Of a stretch of 7,308 bases of DNA, positions 1-5,668 are shown one piece after another. The notes beneath the pieces are model-generated. The model was given only the letters and a program-made list of their open reading frames with translations, ran no database searches and was not told where the DNA came from. Location: positions 1 through 7,308 of the forward strand of contig CAJUCC010000053.1 in the NCBI GenBank assembly GCA_910585205.1. The letters run 5' to 3'. The stretch's first letter is position 1. Each line of letters begins with the position of its first letter. The stretch is from an uncultured Lachnospiraceae bacterium (GTDB lineage: Bacteria; Bacillota; Clostridia; Lachnospirales; Lachnospiraceae). A program made the position numbers and the translations under genes.

Positions 1-1
1 A

Positions 2-1528
2 TTGAATCTGATCTTACTGTTATCGGCAATGCTGATGGCGCTGCTGTTTGTCTGTGCATGGAAACCGGAAGTGACCGAGCGGATTGTGCAGATTTTGTAT
101 CCCGACGGACAGCCTGCGGTAACGGCGACTGCGGACGGAACCGGCGGAGGGCCGGGGAGCGGGCTGCAGGATTCCGGCGCTGCGCCGACTGCAGTCGGCG
201 CGAATACGGGCGGGACAGCGCCGGGTGGGGCAGCTGTGCCTTTGCCCGCAGAAGCGGAGACGGAAGCGGAGGAAGAATCCGGCGGCGCGCAGGAGACGGG
301 AGCGCCGGCTGTATACATAGCGCCTGAGCGATCGGAGATTTCCGTACCGGAGGAAGTGGCCGGGAAAAACGGTTATCAGGAGATCGAAGGCAGTGACAAC
401 GAGATCGAAGAGGAAGAAGCGCAGGAGCTGATTGCGGGCCTTGACACGGGAGAGACCGGTGACGGCCTGACATTTGATCCGTTGTTTTATCCTTATTACA
501 ATATGCTGGACGAGAACGGACAGCGCATCTACAGGCAGATCTATGCCAATGCGGAAGTTCTGAATCCCGCTTTTGCACCGGTGGAACCCATCACGGCGCG
601 CAAGCTGCGCAATGTGATTTCCGCTGTCTATAACGATCACCCCGAACTGTTCTGGCTGGACACGGCATACGCATGCAAGCATCTGGGGAACGGCCAGTGT
701 GTGGAGATCGATCTGCAGTTCAACCGCACGGCGCGGAATCTGGAAAAAGAAAACGCTGCGTTTCAGGATGCGGCGCAGGAACTGATTTCACAGGCATCGG
801 CGTTCGGAAGTGATTATGACAAAGAACGGTTTATTCACGATGCGCTGTTGCACAACGTTTCGTATGCCAGAAGCGCGGAAATGAACCAGAGCGCTTACAG
901 TGCACTGGTAAACGGCCGGACGGTCTGCGCGGGATATGCCAGAGCGTTTCAGTATCTGATGCAGCAGCTTGGCATTCCGTGCTATTATTGTACCGGCTTT
1001 GCGGGAGAAGACCACGCCTGGAATATTATAAAGCTGGAAGACGATTTTTATAATGTCGATACGACATGGGATGACACGGAAACGGGCACGGGGACTTATG
1101 ATTATTTTAATAAGACGGATGCGGACTATGCCGGTACCCATGTCAGACAGGAATTGTCTGTCAATCTGCCGCCCTGTAACGGAGAAAAATACCGGAACGC
1201 CGGTGACGGCAATGCGGACGGCCGCCGCAGCAGTGCGGAAGCGGGCTTTACCGATGATGCCGTTCTCCGCAGCCTGCCGGATTATTATAATGCGTGTTTT
1301 GACGAGATTATGCACAGAGGCGCCGGGACGTATTCGTTCACCAATGTGATCGAGGGGCAAGCGCTTTTTGACGAGTGGGAGGAAGCGTATGACACGGAAC
1401 GTTATAAGGACGAATATCTGATCGAAGCGATGCGCAGTGTCGGCGCCAAGTCCTGTCATTTGAATCTGAACGTGGAAAAGTTGCAGCAGGATCGGTATCT
1501 GATAACGCACGAACTGGAACTGCATTGA
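2..1528 (+). CDS. Exported transglutaminase-like (Cys-His-Asp) protein, probably 5'-partial
   Basis: Secreted or membrane-tethered protein with a transglutaminase/protease-like core. Numbering from the TTG at base 2, residues 2-19 are a hydrophobic signal or anchor segment. Residues about 41-155 are a low-complexity Ala/Gly/Glu-rich linker. Residues about 160-260 form a helical domain (FYPYYNMLDENGQRIYRQI). The core at about 270-370 carries the expected triad: Cys309 in TVCAGYA, His338 in DHAWN and Asp353 in NVDTTWDD. This arrangement is typical of transglut_core (PF01841) proteins of Gram-positive surfaces, which may crosslink or cleave peptide bonds; the substrate is unknown. The C-terminal 130 residues are not recognised. 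Only one base lies upstream, so no ribosome-binding site can be seen and a few N-terminal residues with the true start are probably outside the window. The triad is intact, so the enzyme is probably active. Confidence 0.85.
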   Translation: MNLILLLSAMLMALLFVCAWKPEVTERIVQILYPDGQPAVTATADGTGGGPGSGLQDSGAAPTAVGANTGGTAPGGAAVPLPAEAETEAEEESGGAQETGAPAVYIAPERSEISVPEEVAGKNGYQEIEGSDNEIEEEEAQELIAGLDTGETGDGLTFDPLFYPYYNMLDENGQRIYRQIYANAEVLNPAFAPVEPITARKLRNVISAVYNDHPELFWLDTAYACKHLGNGQCVEIDLQFNRTARNLEKENAAFQDAAQELISQASAFGSDYDKERFIHDALLHNVSYARSAEMNQSAYSALVNGRTVCAGYARAFQYLMQQLGIPCYYCTGFAGEDHAWNIIKLEDDFYNVDTTWDDTETGTGTYDYFNKTDADYAGTHVRQELSVNLPPCNGEKYRNAGDGNADGRRSSAEAGFTDDAVLRSLPDYYNACFDEIMHRGAGTYSFTNVIEGQALFDEWEEAYDTERYKDEYLIEAMRSVGAKSCHLNLNVEKLQQDRYLITHELELH

Positions 1529-1538
1529 CAAGTTCCAG
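1514..1538 (+). repeat. Stem-loop spanning the stop codon of the transglutaminase gene
   Basis: CTGGAACT (1514-1521) pairs with AGTTCCAG (1531-1538), an 8-bp stem with a 9-base loop that contains the TGA stop. No T-run follows (next is ATAAAAGGG), so it is not a standard terminator; it may protect the 3' end of the mRNA. No better terminator is seen before the promoter at 1597. Confidence 0.35.
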
Positions 1539-1559
1539 ATAAAAGGGAGAAAATTGGAG

Positions 1560-1624
1560 AATTTTGTAAAAATTTAAAAATTTTTATAAAAATGTGTTGA
1601 CATTTGTCGCGGCTATGCTATAAT
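1560..1624 (+). promoter_or_regulatory. Very strong sigma-A promoter with A/T-rich UP-like element
   Basis: A consensus -35 box TTGACA (1597-1602) and a consensus -10 box TATAAT (1619-1624) are separated by 16 bp. Directly upstream (about 1560-1593) lies a block of A- and T-tracts resembling an UP element, which binds the RNA polymerase alpha subunit. Transcription should start near 1631. No convincing coding region follows for about 450 bases, so this promoter seems to drive a non-coding RNA or an unusually long leader. Confidence 0.8.
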
Positions 1625-1630
1625 AAGTAC

Positions 1631-1950
1631 ATACAAAAGAGAAACATTCACATAGATAAAATCTAAGGAAAGAGAGGTACGGACCACCGAAAACGTAAGT
1701 TAAAGAACAAAAGACAACCGAGTAAAAGCACTTGGGAAAAAGAAACAAAAGACACAGAGGAAAAACATTCGCTCAAGTACATAAGATAACGTTCAGTGCA
1801 GTTACATAAGAACCTCACTGCAGTACAAAGGTACAAAAGATAAAAAGTGGAAAGAGACGAATGGGAGAAAAAAGAGAATAGGGAGGTATCATCCATTGGA
1901 CAGTGTATACTAGAAGGGAGTATGTTTCGGAATCAGAACATACTCCCTTC
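1631..1950 (+). ncRNA. Candidate purine-rich small RNA or long untranslated leader
   Basis: This 320-base stretch lies between a near-ideal promoter and a strong hairpin and shows no convincing ORF: frames are short, and the longest open one on the plus strand (about 1663-1790) has no usual start codon. The strand is strongly A/G-rich, and ACAAAAGA occurs at 1633, 1707, 1745 and 1833, with related TACATAAGA units at about 1778 and 1803. No 6S, tmRNA, RNase P or SRP RNA signature is recognised. The ends are guesses: the 5' end comes from promoter spacing and the 3' end from the hairpin, which lacks an adjacent U-run. Transcription may instead continue into the gene at 2083, making this its distal leader. 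Confidence 0.35.
1913..1950 (+). repeat. Perfect 14-bp inverted repeat, possible transcript end
   Basis: GAAGGGAGTATGTT (1913-1926) and AACATACTCCCTTC (1937-1950) are exact reverse complements around a 10-base loop. Such a long perfect stem is not expected by chance. The next bases are GCTGTTGTC, so the U-tract of an intrinsic terminator is missing; the nearest T-rich stretch is at about 1970-1984. It could be an RNA 3' end made by processing, a weak terminator, or a dyad operator upstream of the promoter at 1992. Confidence 0.6.
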
Positions 1951-1991
1951 GCTGTTGTCTGAAATTTGTCTTTCGCTTCTTTTTCATACGG

Positions 1992-2020
1992 TTGCAACAG
2001 GCAGAAAAATCAAGTATAAT
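1992..2020 (+). promoter_or_regulatory. Sigma-A promoter for the GH3-like gene
   Basis: TTGCAA (1992-1997) and a perfect TATAAT (2015-2020) are spaced by 17 bp. A start near 2027 gives a leader of about 55 bases before the ATG at 2083. It lies 41 bases after the 14-bp inverted repeat, which suggests an independent transcription unit. Confidence 0.7.
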
Positions 2021-2082
2021 GTCTGTATATCGCATAAATTTGTATACACAAAAGAAGAGTCTGCAGCGAAAGGATAGTGTAC

Positions 2083-2979
2083 ATGGCCAAAAAGAAAAAA
2101 TCGTCATCGGCATCGAGAAGAGAACTGAGAAGACAGCGGAGAATACGCAATCAGGTATTGTCATATGTTACGCTGTGTATTTTGATTCTTTGTGTGGCAG
2201 CCGGCATATTTTTTGCGGTGCGGTTTGTCACCGGATGGATTTCCGATAAGCGGCACGAGAAGGAACTGGAAAAAGAGATGGCGGCAATGGCAGAAGCGGA
2301 ACAGAGCGGAGAGGAAGACGGCGCGGAAGAGCAGGAAGCGGAATCTTACACGGAGGACGATCTTCTGGATGAAATGGTGAATGCCAGCATTGCGGGAATG
2401 CCGCTGGAAGATCGGGTGGCGGGGCTGTTTCTGACGACGCCGGAAGCGCTTACCGGTGTCGATCTGGCAGTGAAGGCCGGAGAAGGGACGGAAAATGCAC
2501 TTGCAGAGTTCCCGATCGGCGGCTTTGTTTACGCGGCTGCAAACGTGCAGTCTGCAGAACAGTTCACCCAGATGTTGACAGATACCATTTCCAAGAGCAA
2601 GTATCAGCTCTTTTTGATTATGGATGACGAGGCCGAACTGCTCGCGGAGGATCTGTCGGTTTATGGTATAAATATGGAATTCGCTGACAAAGGCGAAGGA
2701 ACATTTCGCACGGTAACGCTGCCGTCGCTGCTGGGGGAGAGAACGGAGGAAGGGCTTGTGACGGTGCAGGTGAGCGGAGAGGAAGACGCACTGGCAGATG
2801 CGTGTCTGGAAGCCTGGCAGAACGGCGCCCATCTTTTATATGTAGAGGAAGGGATTCAGACGGCATATTTGGGTATGCTGGAAAGGATTCAGGGTGATGC
2901 GGAACTGGAGGCTCAGGTGAATGCGTCTCTGGAGGCGATTTACCGCGTGAAGTGCTGCAGTACACTTGATGAGTCATAA
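2083..2979 (+). CDS. Membrane-anchored GH3-like protein without catalytic centre (predicted pseudoenzyme)
   Basis: The protein has 298 residues. A Lys/Arg-rich cytoplasmic tail (1-23) and one membrane segment (about 24-50) give an N-in anchor, then an acidic coiled linker (55-95). Residues about 97-200 resemble the start of glycoside hydrolase family 3 beta-N-acetylhexosaminidases: MPLEDRVAGLFLTTPEAL, then FPIGGFVYAAANVQSAEQ and LFLIMDDEA. Residues about 235-290 resemble the family's end (ADACLEAWQNGAHLLYVEE, then ASLEAIYRVK). The middle, roughly 150 residues in active enzymes with the KHFPGHG motif and the nucleophile aspartate, is absent; where VITDA-like sequence is expected it reads LVTVQVSG. 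I infer a non-catalytic protein that may bind cell-wall sugar or partner proteins. The ATG at 2083 follows AAAGGA (2069-2074) by 8 bases; a GTG at 2077 in frame is too close to that site. Confidence 0.75.
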   Translation: MAKKKKSSSASRRELRRQRRIRNQVLSYVTLCILILCVAAGIFFAVRFVTGWISDKRHEKELEKEMAAMAEAEQSGEEDGAEEQEAESYTEDDLLDEMVNASIAGMPLEDRVAGLFLTTPEALTGVDLAVKAGEGTENALAEFPIGGFVYAAANVQSAEQFTQMLTDTISKSKYQLFLIMDDEAELLAEDLSVYGINMEFADKGEGTFRTVTLPSLLGERTEEGLVTVQVSGEEDALADACLEAWQNGAHLLYVEEGIQTAYLGMLERIQGDAELEAQVNASLEAIYRVKCCSTLDES

Positions 2980-3044
2980 GTGCGGCAAAGCGAAGTGAGC
3001 TGAGCTGTGATTTAAATTTTTGCACGAAAAATTGCAGAATATGG

Positions 3045-3073
3045 TTGACAAACAGAGCGCGGTATAGTATAGT
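3045..3073 (+). promoter_or_regulatory. Sigma-A promoter of tRNA-Gly
   Basis: A consensus TTGACA (3045-3050) is followed after 17 bp by TATAGT (3068-3073). Transcription would start at about 3080, leaving a 5' leader of roughly 24 bases to be removed by RNase P. Strength and spacing suit a stable RNA gene. Confidence 0.8.
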
Positions 3074-3103
3074 ATTAGTTGTCCGTTAGGAATGGACGGA
3101 TAT

Positions 3104-3175
3104 GCACGAGTGGCTCAGTGGTGGAGTATCGCCTTGCCAAGGCGAGGGTCGCGGGTTCGAATCCCGTCTCGTGCT
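3104..3175 (+). tRNA. tRNA-Gly (anticodon GCC)
   Basis: A full 72-base cloverleaf is visible. The acceptor stem pairs GCACGAG (3104-3110) with CTCGTGC (3168-3174), with discriminator T3175. The D arm is GCTC/GAGT. The anticodon stem TCGCC/GGCGA encloses loop TTGCCAA with anticodon GCC at 3136-3138. The T arm is GCGGG/CCCGT around TTCGAAT. The 3' CCA is not encoded, so it must be added after transcription. The gene has its own promoter and a terminator hairpin just downstream, and it borders the integrase-bearing element, as tRNA genes often do when they serve as insertion sites. Confidence 0.96.
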
Positions 3176-3176
3176 C
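3146..3176 (+). other. Putative attachment site core at the 3' end of tRNA-Gly
   Basis: Tyrosine recombinases of mobile elements commonly insert into the T-arm and acceptor part of a tRNA gene and restore its 3' end. Here an integrase gene ends 100 bases from an intact tRNA, and composition and gene direction change at this border. The exact core cannot be fixed because the far end of the element, where a repeat of this sequence should lie, is outside the window. Confidence 0.35.
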
Positions 3177-3188
3177 TTTTGAAAGAAG

Positions 3189-3225
3189 CGGAAATGTTGA
3201 GTTTATCAGCATTTCCGTTTGTTTT
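3189..3225 (+). terminator. Intrinsic terminator of tRNA-Gly, possibly bidirectional
   Basis: CGGAAATGTTGA (3189-3200) pairs with TCAGCATTTCCG (3206-3217), 12 bp with one G-U pair and a 5-base loop, followed by TTTGTTTT. On the minus strand the same hairpin is followed by CTTCTTTC, so it may also end transcription of the integrase operon, which stops at 3275. Confidence 0.8.
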
Positions 3226-3240
3226 ACCCTGAAATCTGCT

Positions 3241-3260
3241 TGGTTACACATGGTTACACT
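3241..3260. repeat. Tandem 10-bp direct repeat, candidate integrase arm site
   Basis: TGGTTACACA (3241-3250) is followed at once by TGGTTACACT (3251-3260), 9 of 10 bases identical. It lies between the tRNA and the integrase stop codon, where elements with arm-binding integrases (Tn916, lambda-like) carry short direct repeats bound by the N-terminal domain. No further copy of GGTTACAC was noticed in the window. The binding role is inferred. Confidence 0.5.
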
Positions 3261-3274
3261 TTTTATAGGAATTT

Positions 3275-4552
3275 TTAGCGTGCCAGTGCTTTTTCTAAAG
3301 ATGATTCTGTTTCAGATTTCTCCATCCGGTTAAAACAGTAATTCTTATAAGTTGTTCGCTCGTCTTCATGGCCTGCCTGTTTGCGCACTTCGTTGATATT
3401 AATTCCTGCATCAATTAATGTGCTGATATAAGTTTTTCTGACCTTATGGGAGGCTTTTTCCATGATGCCTGCGTGGCGGCAATATTTGCGTATCCGCGTG
3501 TCAATACATCGGGCATGGATGCGCCCTTGTTGGTTTAAGAACAGAAAACCATCGTCTTTATAACCGTGTTCATGGTTGCTTTGCTCAACCATTGCGATGA
3601 TTGTCCGTGCCGTTTTGGAAAGATAAACCAATCTGTCCCCGGCATCGCTTTTTGTATGCTCCACGATTTTGTAGCGTTGTACAGACCAAGAACCATCAGG
3701 AAGCTGTTCTTTTGTCCGTACTTCCATGCGCTGTACATGAAGGTAATTGCCGGATATATCGCTGCTTTTGACGGCTACTATCTCACCAAGGCGCAGGCCA
3801 GTCTGGTACAGAAGCGGGATGGCAAGGCAGGCAACGCTTTCTGTTTCTTTGAAATCTGCATAGGCTTCCGCTTCGATCACTGGCTGTTCATTAGTCAGAA
3901 AGACCTGCGTTTCATCATCAGGCTTTCTTTTCATGGTAAACAGTTTGCGATCGATCTTAACATTCTGAAATGGGTTAATCTCAATAATGCCTTTTTGTAC
4001 CGCATAGTCAAGAGACTGACGCATGATAATGGACATATTGTAGTATTGCTTTTTGGTGAGTTGTTTTTCTCTGATTTTTTTCAGTGCCCATTGTTCCAGC
4101 CTGTCATAATTCAATTTTGAAAGGGGCACGTCTATGATCGTATCATTCAGATAGTAAGCCTGCCAGTCATTGTGAATACGGTATATGTACATAGTGGATG
4201 TCGTTTTGAGTTTCTTATATTCAAGCCATGACTGGTAGAAGGTGCGCAAGGTAATTTTGCGGTTGTTTAAGCCGCTTTCCTGTTCCCGGTAGAAAGTAAT
4301 AATAGCAGCGTACAGATTTTCAAGGGTTCTTTTTGCGATAAGCCGCCGTTTTTCCTTTCTACTCTCATCGGGAAGGTAGGTGCGCCACCTGCCGTCTTTT
4401 CCCTGCCAGGGTTTACTGTATTCAAAATGTTTTTCTATATATTGTTTATTGGTCATTTCCTCCTGTTCGCTTTTTGCATCCTCTAGTGTCATATTACATT
4501 TTTGCAGGAGGAAAAGCAATAATTCTTTGTCTGATTCTCGATTTTTTTCCAT
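3275..4552 (-). CDS. int: Tyrosine recombinase / site-specific integrase
   Basis: A 425-residue integrase that would insert the element into and excise it from the adjacent tRNA-Gly gene. Residues about 40-90 (QGKDGRWRTYLPDE onward) look like the AP2-like arm-binding domain of Tn916-type integrases. Residues about 98-190 are the SAM-like core-binding domain. The catalytic domain is complete: Arg254 in TGLRLGE, Lys301 in TKSDAGD, His369 and Arg372 in HKVR, His395 in GHED and the nucleophile Tyr405, ten residues after His395 as is usual. Length is typical, and I see no frameshift. The ATG is preceded by CGGGGACTATT, a usable ribosome-binding site. The gene begins 35 bases after the rep stop in the same direction, so the two may be co-transcribed. 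No excisionase gene is visible next to it. Confidence 0.95.
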   Translation of the reverse strand: MEKNRESDKELLLFLLQKCNMTLEDAKSEQEEMTNKQYIEKHFEYSKPWQGKDGRWRTYLPDESRKEKRRLIAKRTLENLYAAIITFYREQESGLNNRKITLRTFYQSWLEYKKLKTTSTMYIYRIHNDWQAYYLNDTIIDVPLSKLNYDRLEQWALKKIREKQLTKKQYYNMSIIMRQSLDYAVQKGIIEINPFQNVKIDRKLFTMKRKPDDETQVFLTNEQPVIEAEAYADFKETESVACLAIPLLYQTGLRLGEIVAVKSSDISGNYLHVQRMEVRTKEQLPDGSWSVQRYKIVEHTKSDAGDRLVYLSKTARTIIAMVEQSNHEHGYKDDGFLFLNQQGRIHARCIDTRIRKYCRHAGIMEKASHKVRKTYISTLIDAGININEVRKQAGHEDERTTYKNYCFNRMEKSETESSLEKALAR

Positions 4553-4587
4553 AATAGTCCCCGAAGAGATATTTTATAGCCATTGTT

Positions 4588-5562
4588 TCAGTCAAATGGC
4601 AGAGCAGCGGAGTCATCCAGTTCAATAAAGTCGTTTGTATTTTCTTGTGTGCTTGCAACATCTGACGCTATATCGGCGTCAAACAGTTCATTTACTTTCT
4701 TTAGCAGGGAATCTATGACAGAATCGTCATATTTTAGCTCGATGGTATTTTCGTGTAGATAGGGTTGTATATGTTTTCTTCTTCGGTAGTTCAGTTTTGC
4801 TATGTAGGGTTCATAATCTACGCCGCAGGACTGCAAAGCAAGGCAGAGGGTAACAATGCAGCGATTGAGGCTGTCCAGTTCATCGGCATTTTTTTCCGAA
4901 CTACCGGATTGTAGGATGAATATTTTTTCAAGGCTTAAAGGCTTGCCCGGTACTAACGTATGTTCTATCCTTGTCAGGGGTTCATCGGTGTCTTCCAAAT
5001 TTTGTTCTTTTTTCTTATCATAAATTTTTGTAAATCCATGCTGCTGTCTCTGACCTCTGTAGATTGTACCTTTATACAGGCCGGGTTCTTTTTGGGAACC
5101 GTAAATATGAATATTATTGATCGAGTAAGGCACGTCGATTGCATAATCATATTTCTTAAGGATGCCACTTGTACAGTTTTTTCTGAGCCAGTTCATAACA
5201 TCCTGAAATACCGCCTTATCATGATGTTTATTGGGATTTACTTCCAGACGCAGCATAGGAAGTATGTCCCATGTACGCGCTGCTTTATCAAATGACTGGG
5301 CTTTCCCAAAGGAAATATGAATAGCATCTATGTGAACAATGTTGCTATACCATAAGTATTTGCTGCATGGGGAACAGTTTAATTTTTCCCATCCGGGACA
5401 ATCATTCTTTTCGCGTATGGCGATTAGTTCATTCGCAACTTTTTGCATGTTGTAGTTTTTCAGGTAATAGACATAGATAACATTATCTATACTATGGATG
5501 AATCCATTTTGGTCGTTGACAGAATAAAAATATTGAATGAGATCATCCCCTTTTTGTAATAT
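4588..5562 (-). CDS. Rep_trans-type replication initiator / relaxase with non-canonical start
   Basis: Predicted to nick one strand at the element's origin and start rolling-circle replication or transfer. It resembles the Rep_trans family (PF02486: pT181 RepC, ICEBs1 NicK, Tn916 Orf20). With the start proposed here (324 aa), motifs are LRLEVNPNKH at about 104-113, YDYAIDVPY at 138-146, the hallmark TIYRGQRQQHGFTKIYDKKKEQ region at 166-187, and LTRIEHTL at 196-203. Which tyrosine is catalytic cannot be stated with certainty; Tyr181 is one candidate. The first ATG in frame is at 5448, but coding-like sequence (LQKGDDLIQYFYSVNDQ, then IDNVIYVYY) continues upstream to a TAG at 5578-5580 with no ATG, GTG or TTG. 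The ATA at 5562 sits 8 bases after GGAGGA, ideal spacing for a start. The alternative is 4588-5448 (286 aa). Its ribosome-binding site lies in the origin hairpin. Confidence 0.8.
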   Translation of the reverse strand: MLQKGDDLIQYFYSVNDQNGFIHSIDNVIYVYYLKNYNMQKVANELIAIREKNDCPGWEKLNCSPCSKYLWYSNIVHIDAIHISFGKAQSFDKAARTWDILPMLRLEVNPNKHHDKAVFQDVMNWLRKNCTSGILKKYDYAIDVPYSINNIHIYGSQKEPGLYKGTIYRGQRQQHGFTKIYDKKKEQNLEDTDEPLTRIEHTLVPGKPLSLEKIFILQSGSSEKNADELDSLNRCIVTLCLALQSCGVDYEPYIAKLNYRRRKHIQPYLHENTIELKYDDSVIDSLLKKVNELFDADIASDVASTQENTNDFIELDDSAALPFD

Positions 5563-5600
5563 TACATTATCCTCCGGCTATTAGATTATGCCGGAGGATA
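5555..5600 (-). other. Putative double-strand origin / oriT: nick-site hairpin plus adjacent palindrome
   Basis: Reading the minus strand, TATCCTCCGGC (5600-5590) pairs perfectly with GCCGGAGGATA (5578-5568) around the loop ATAATCTAATA (5589-5579). The string TCTAATAGCCGG matches, from memory, the pT181-family nick hairpin (cut between T and A of TCT-AATA); it also resembles the CTAACA next to the G-run in the ICEBs1/Tn916 oriT. The nick would fall between 5583 and 5582. Two bases after the stem, TGTAATATTACA (5566-5555) is a perfect 12-bp palindrome in the place where pT181 origins carry the Rep-binding repeat. The site directly precedes rep and follows the coupling ATPase, as oriT does in Tn916 and ICEBs1. 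Function is inferred. Confidence 0.7.
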
Positions 5601-5607
5601 TGCTACA

Positions 5608-5650
5608 GAAGCGGCAGGCTTACGGCTTCGCCGCCGCCATGCCGCCGGAA
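5608..5650 (-). repeat. GC-rich segment with alternative hairpins beside the origin
   Basis: This block stands out in AT-rich surroundings, being mostly GCC/GGC repeats. On the plus strand GAAGC (5608-5612) can pair with GCTTC (5625-5629), CGGC-TTC-GCCG (5623-5633) is a compact hairpin, and GCGGC (5611-5615) can pair with GCCGC (5630-5634); these exclude each other. It lies between the ATPase stop and the nick hairpin and may belong to the origin, for example as an accessory binding site or single-strand origin. On the minus strand it also contains a tiny ORF, ATG to TAA with five codons between (MAAAKP, 5639-5619), with no clear ribosome-binding site. Confidence 0.4.
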
Positions 5651-5668
5651 GTATCGTTTTATTCCAGT

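Noticed and set aside
20..682. Minus-strand ORF of 220 codons opposite the transglutaminase gene
   Set aside because: It is the mirror frame of a GC-rich coding sequence; its translation is Arg/Cys-rich with no domain pattern, while the plus strand has an intact catalytic triad.
1514..1538. Stem-loop at the transglutaminase stop considered as an intrinsic terminator
   Set aside because: The stem is only 8 bp and no T-run follows; it is kept only as a low-confidence stem-loop.
1847..2077. Plus-strand ORF of 76 codons upstream of the GH3-like gene
   Set aside because: It begins with GTG without a ribosome-binding site and spans the 14-bp hairpin and the promoter at 1992-2020, so it is most likely chance.
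3079..3333. Plus-strand ORF of 84 codons across the tRNA
   Set aside because: It reads straight through the tRNA-Gly gene and its terminator; the protein has no recognisable features and RNA structure explains the sequence.
3566..4120. Plus-strand ORF of 184 codons inside the integrase region
   Set aside because: It is antisense to the well-supported integrase gene, which explains the open frame.
4494..4583. 29-codon minus-strand ORF between rep and int, considered as a missing excisionase
   Set aside because: It overlaps the start of int, is much shorter than known excisionases, has no clear ribosome-binding site and no helix-turn-helix pattern.
5557..5565. TAATATTAC, identical to the conserved nonamer of geminivirus origins, near the putative nick site
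   Set aside because: It is part of the 12-bp palindrome outside the hairpin loop, and the Rep here belongs to a different family; coincidence is the simpler reading.
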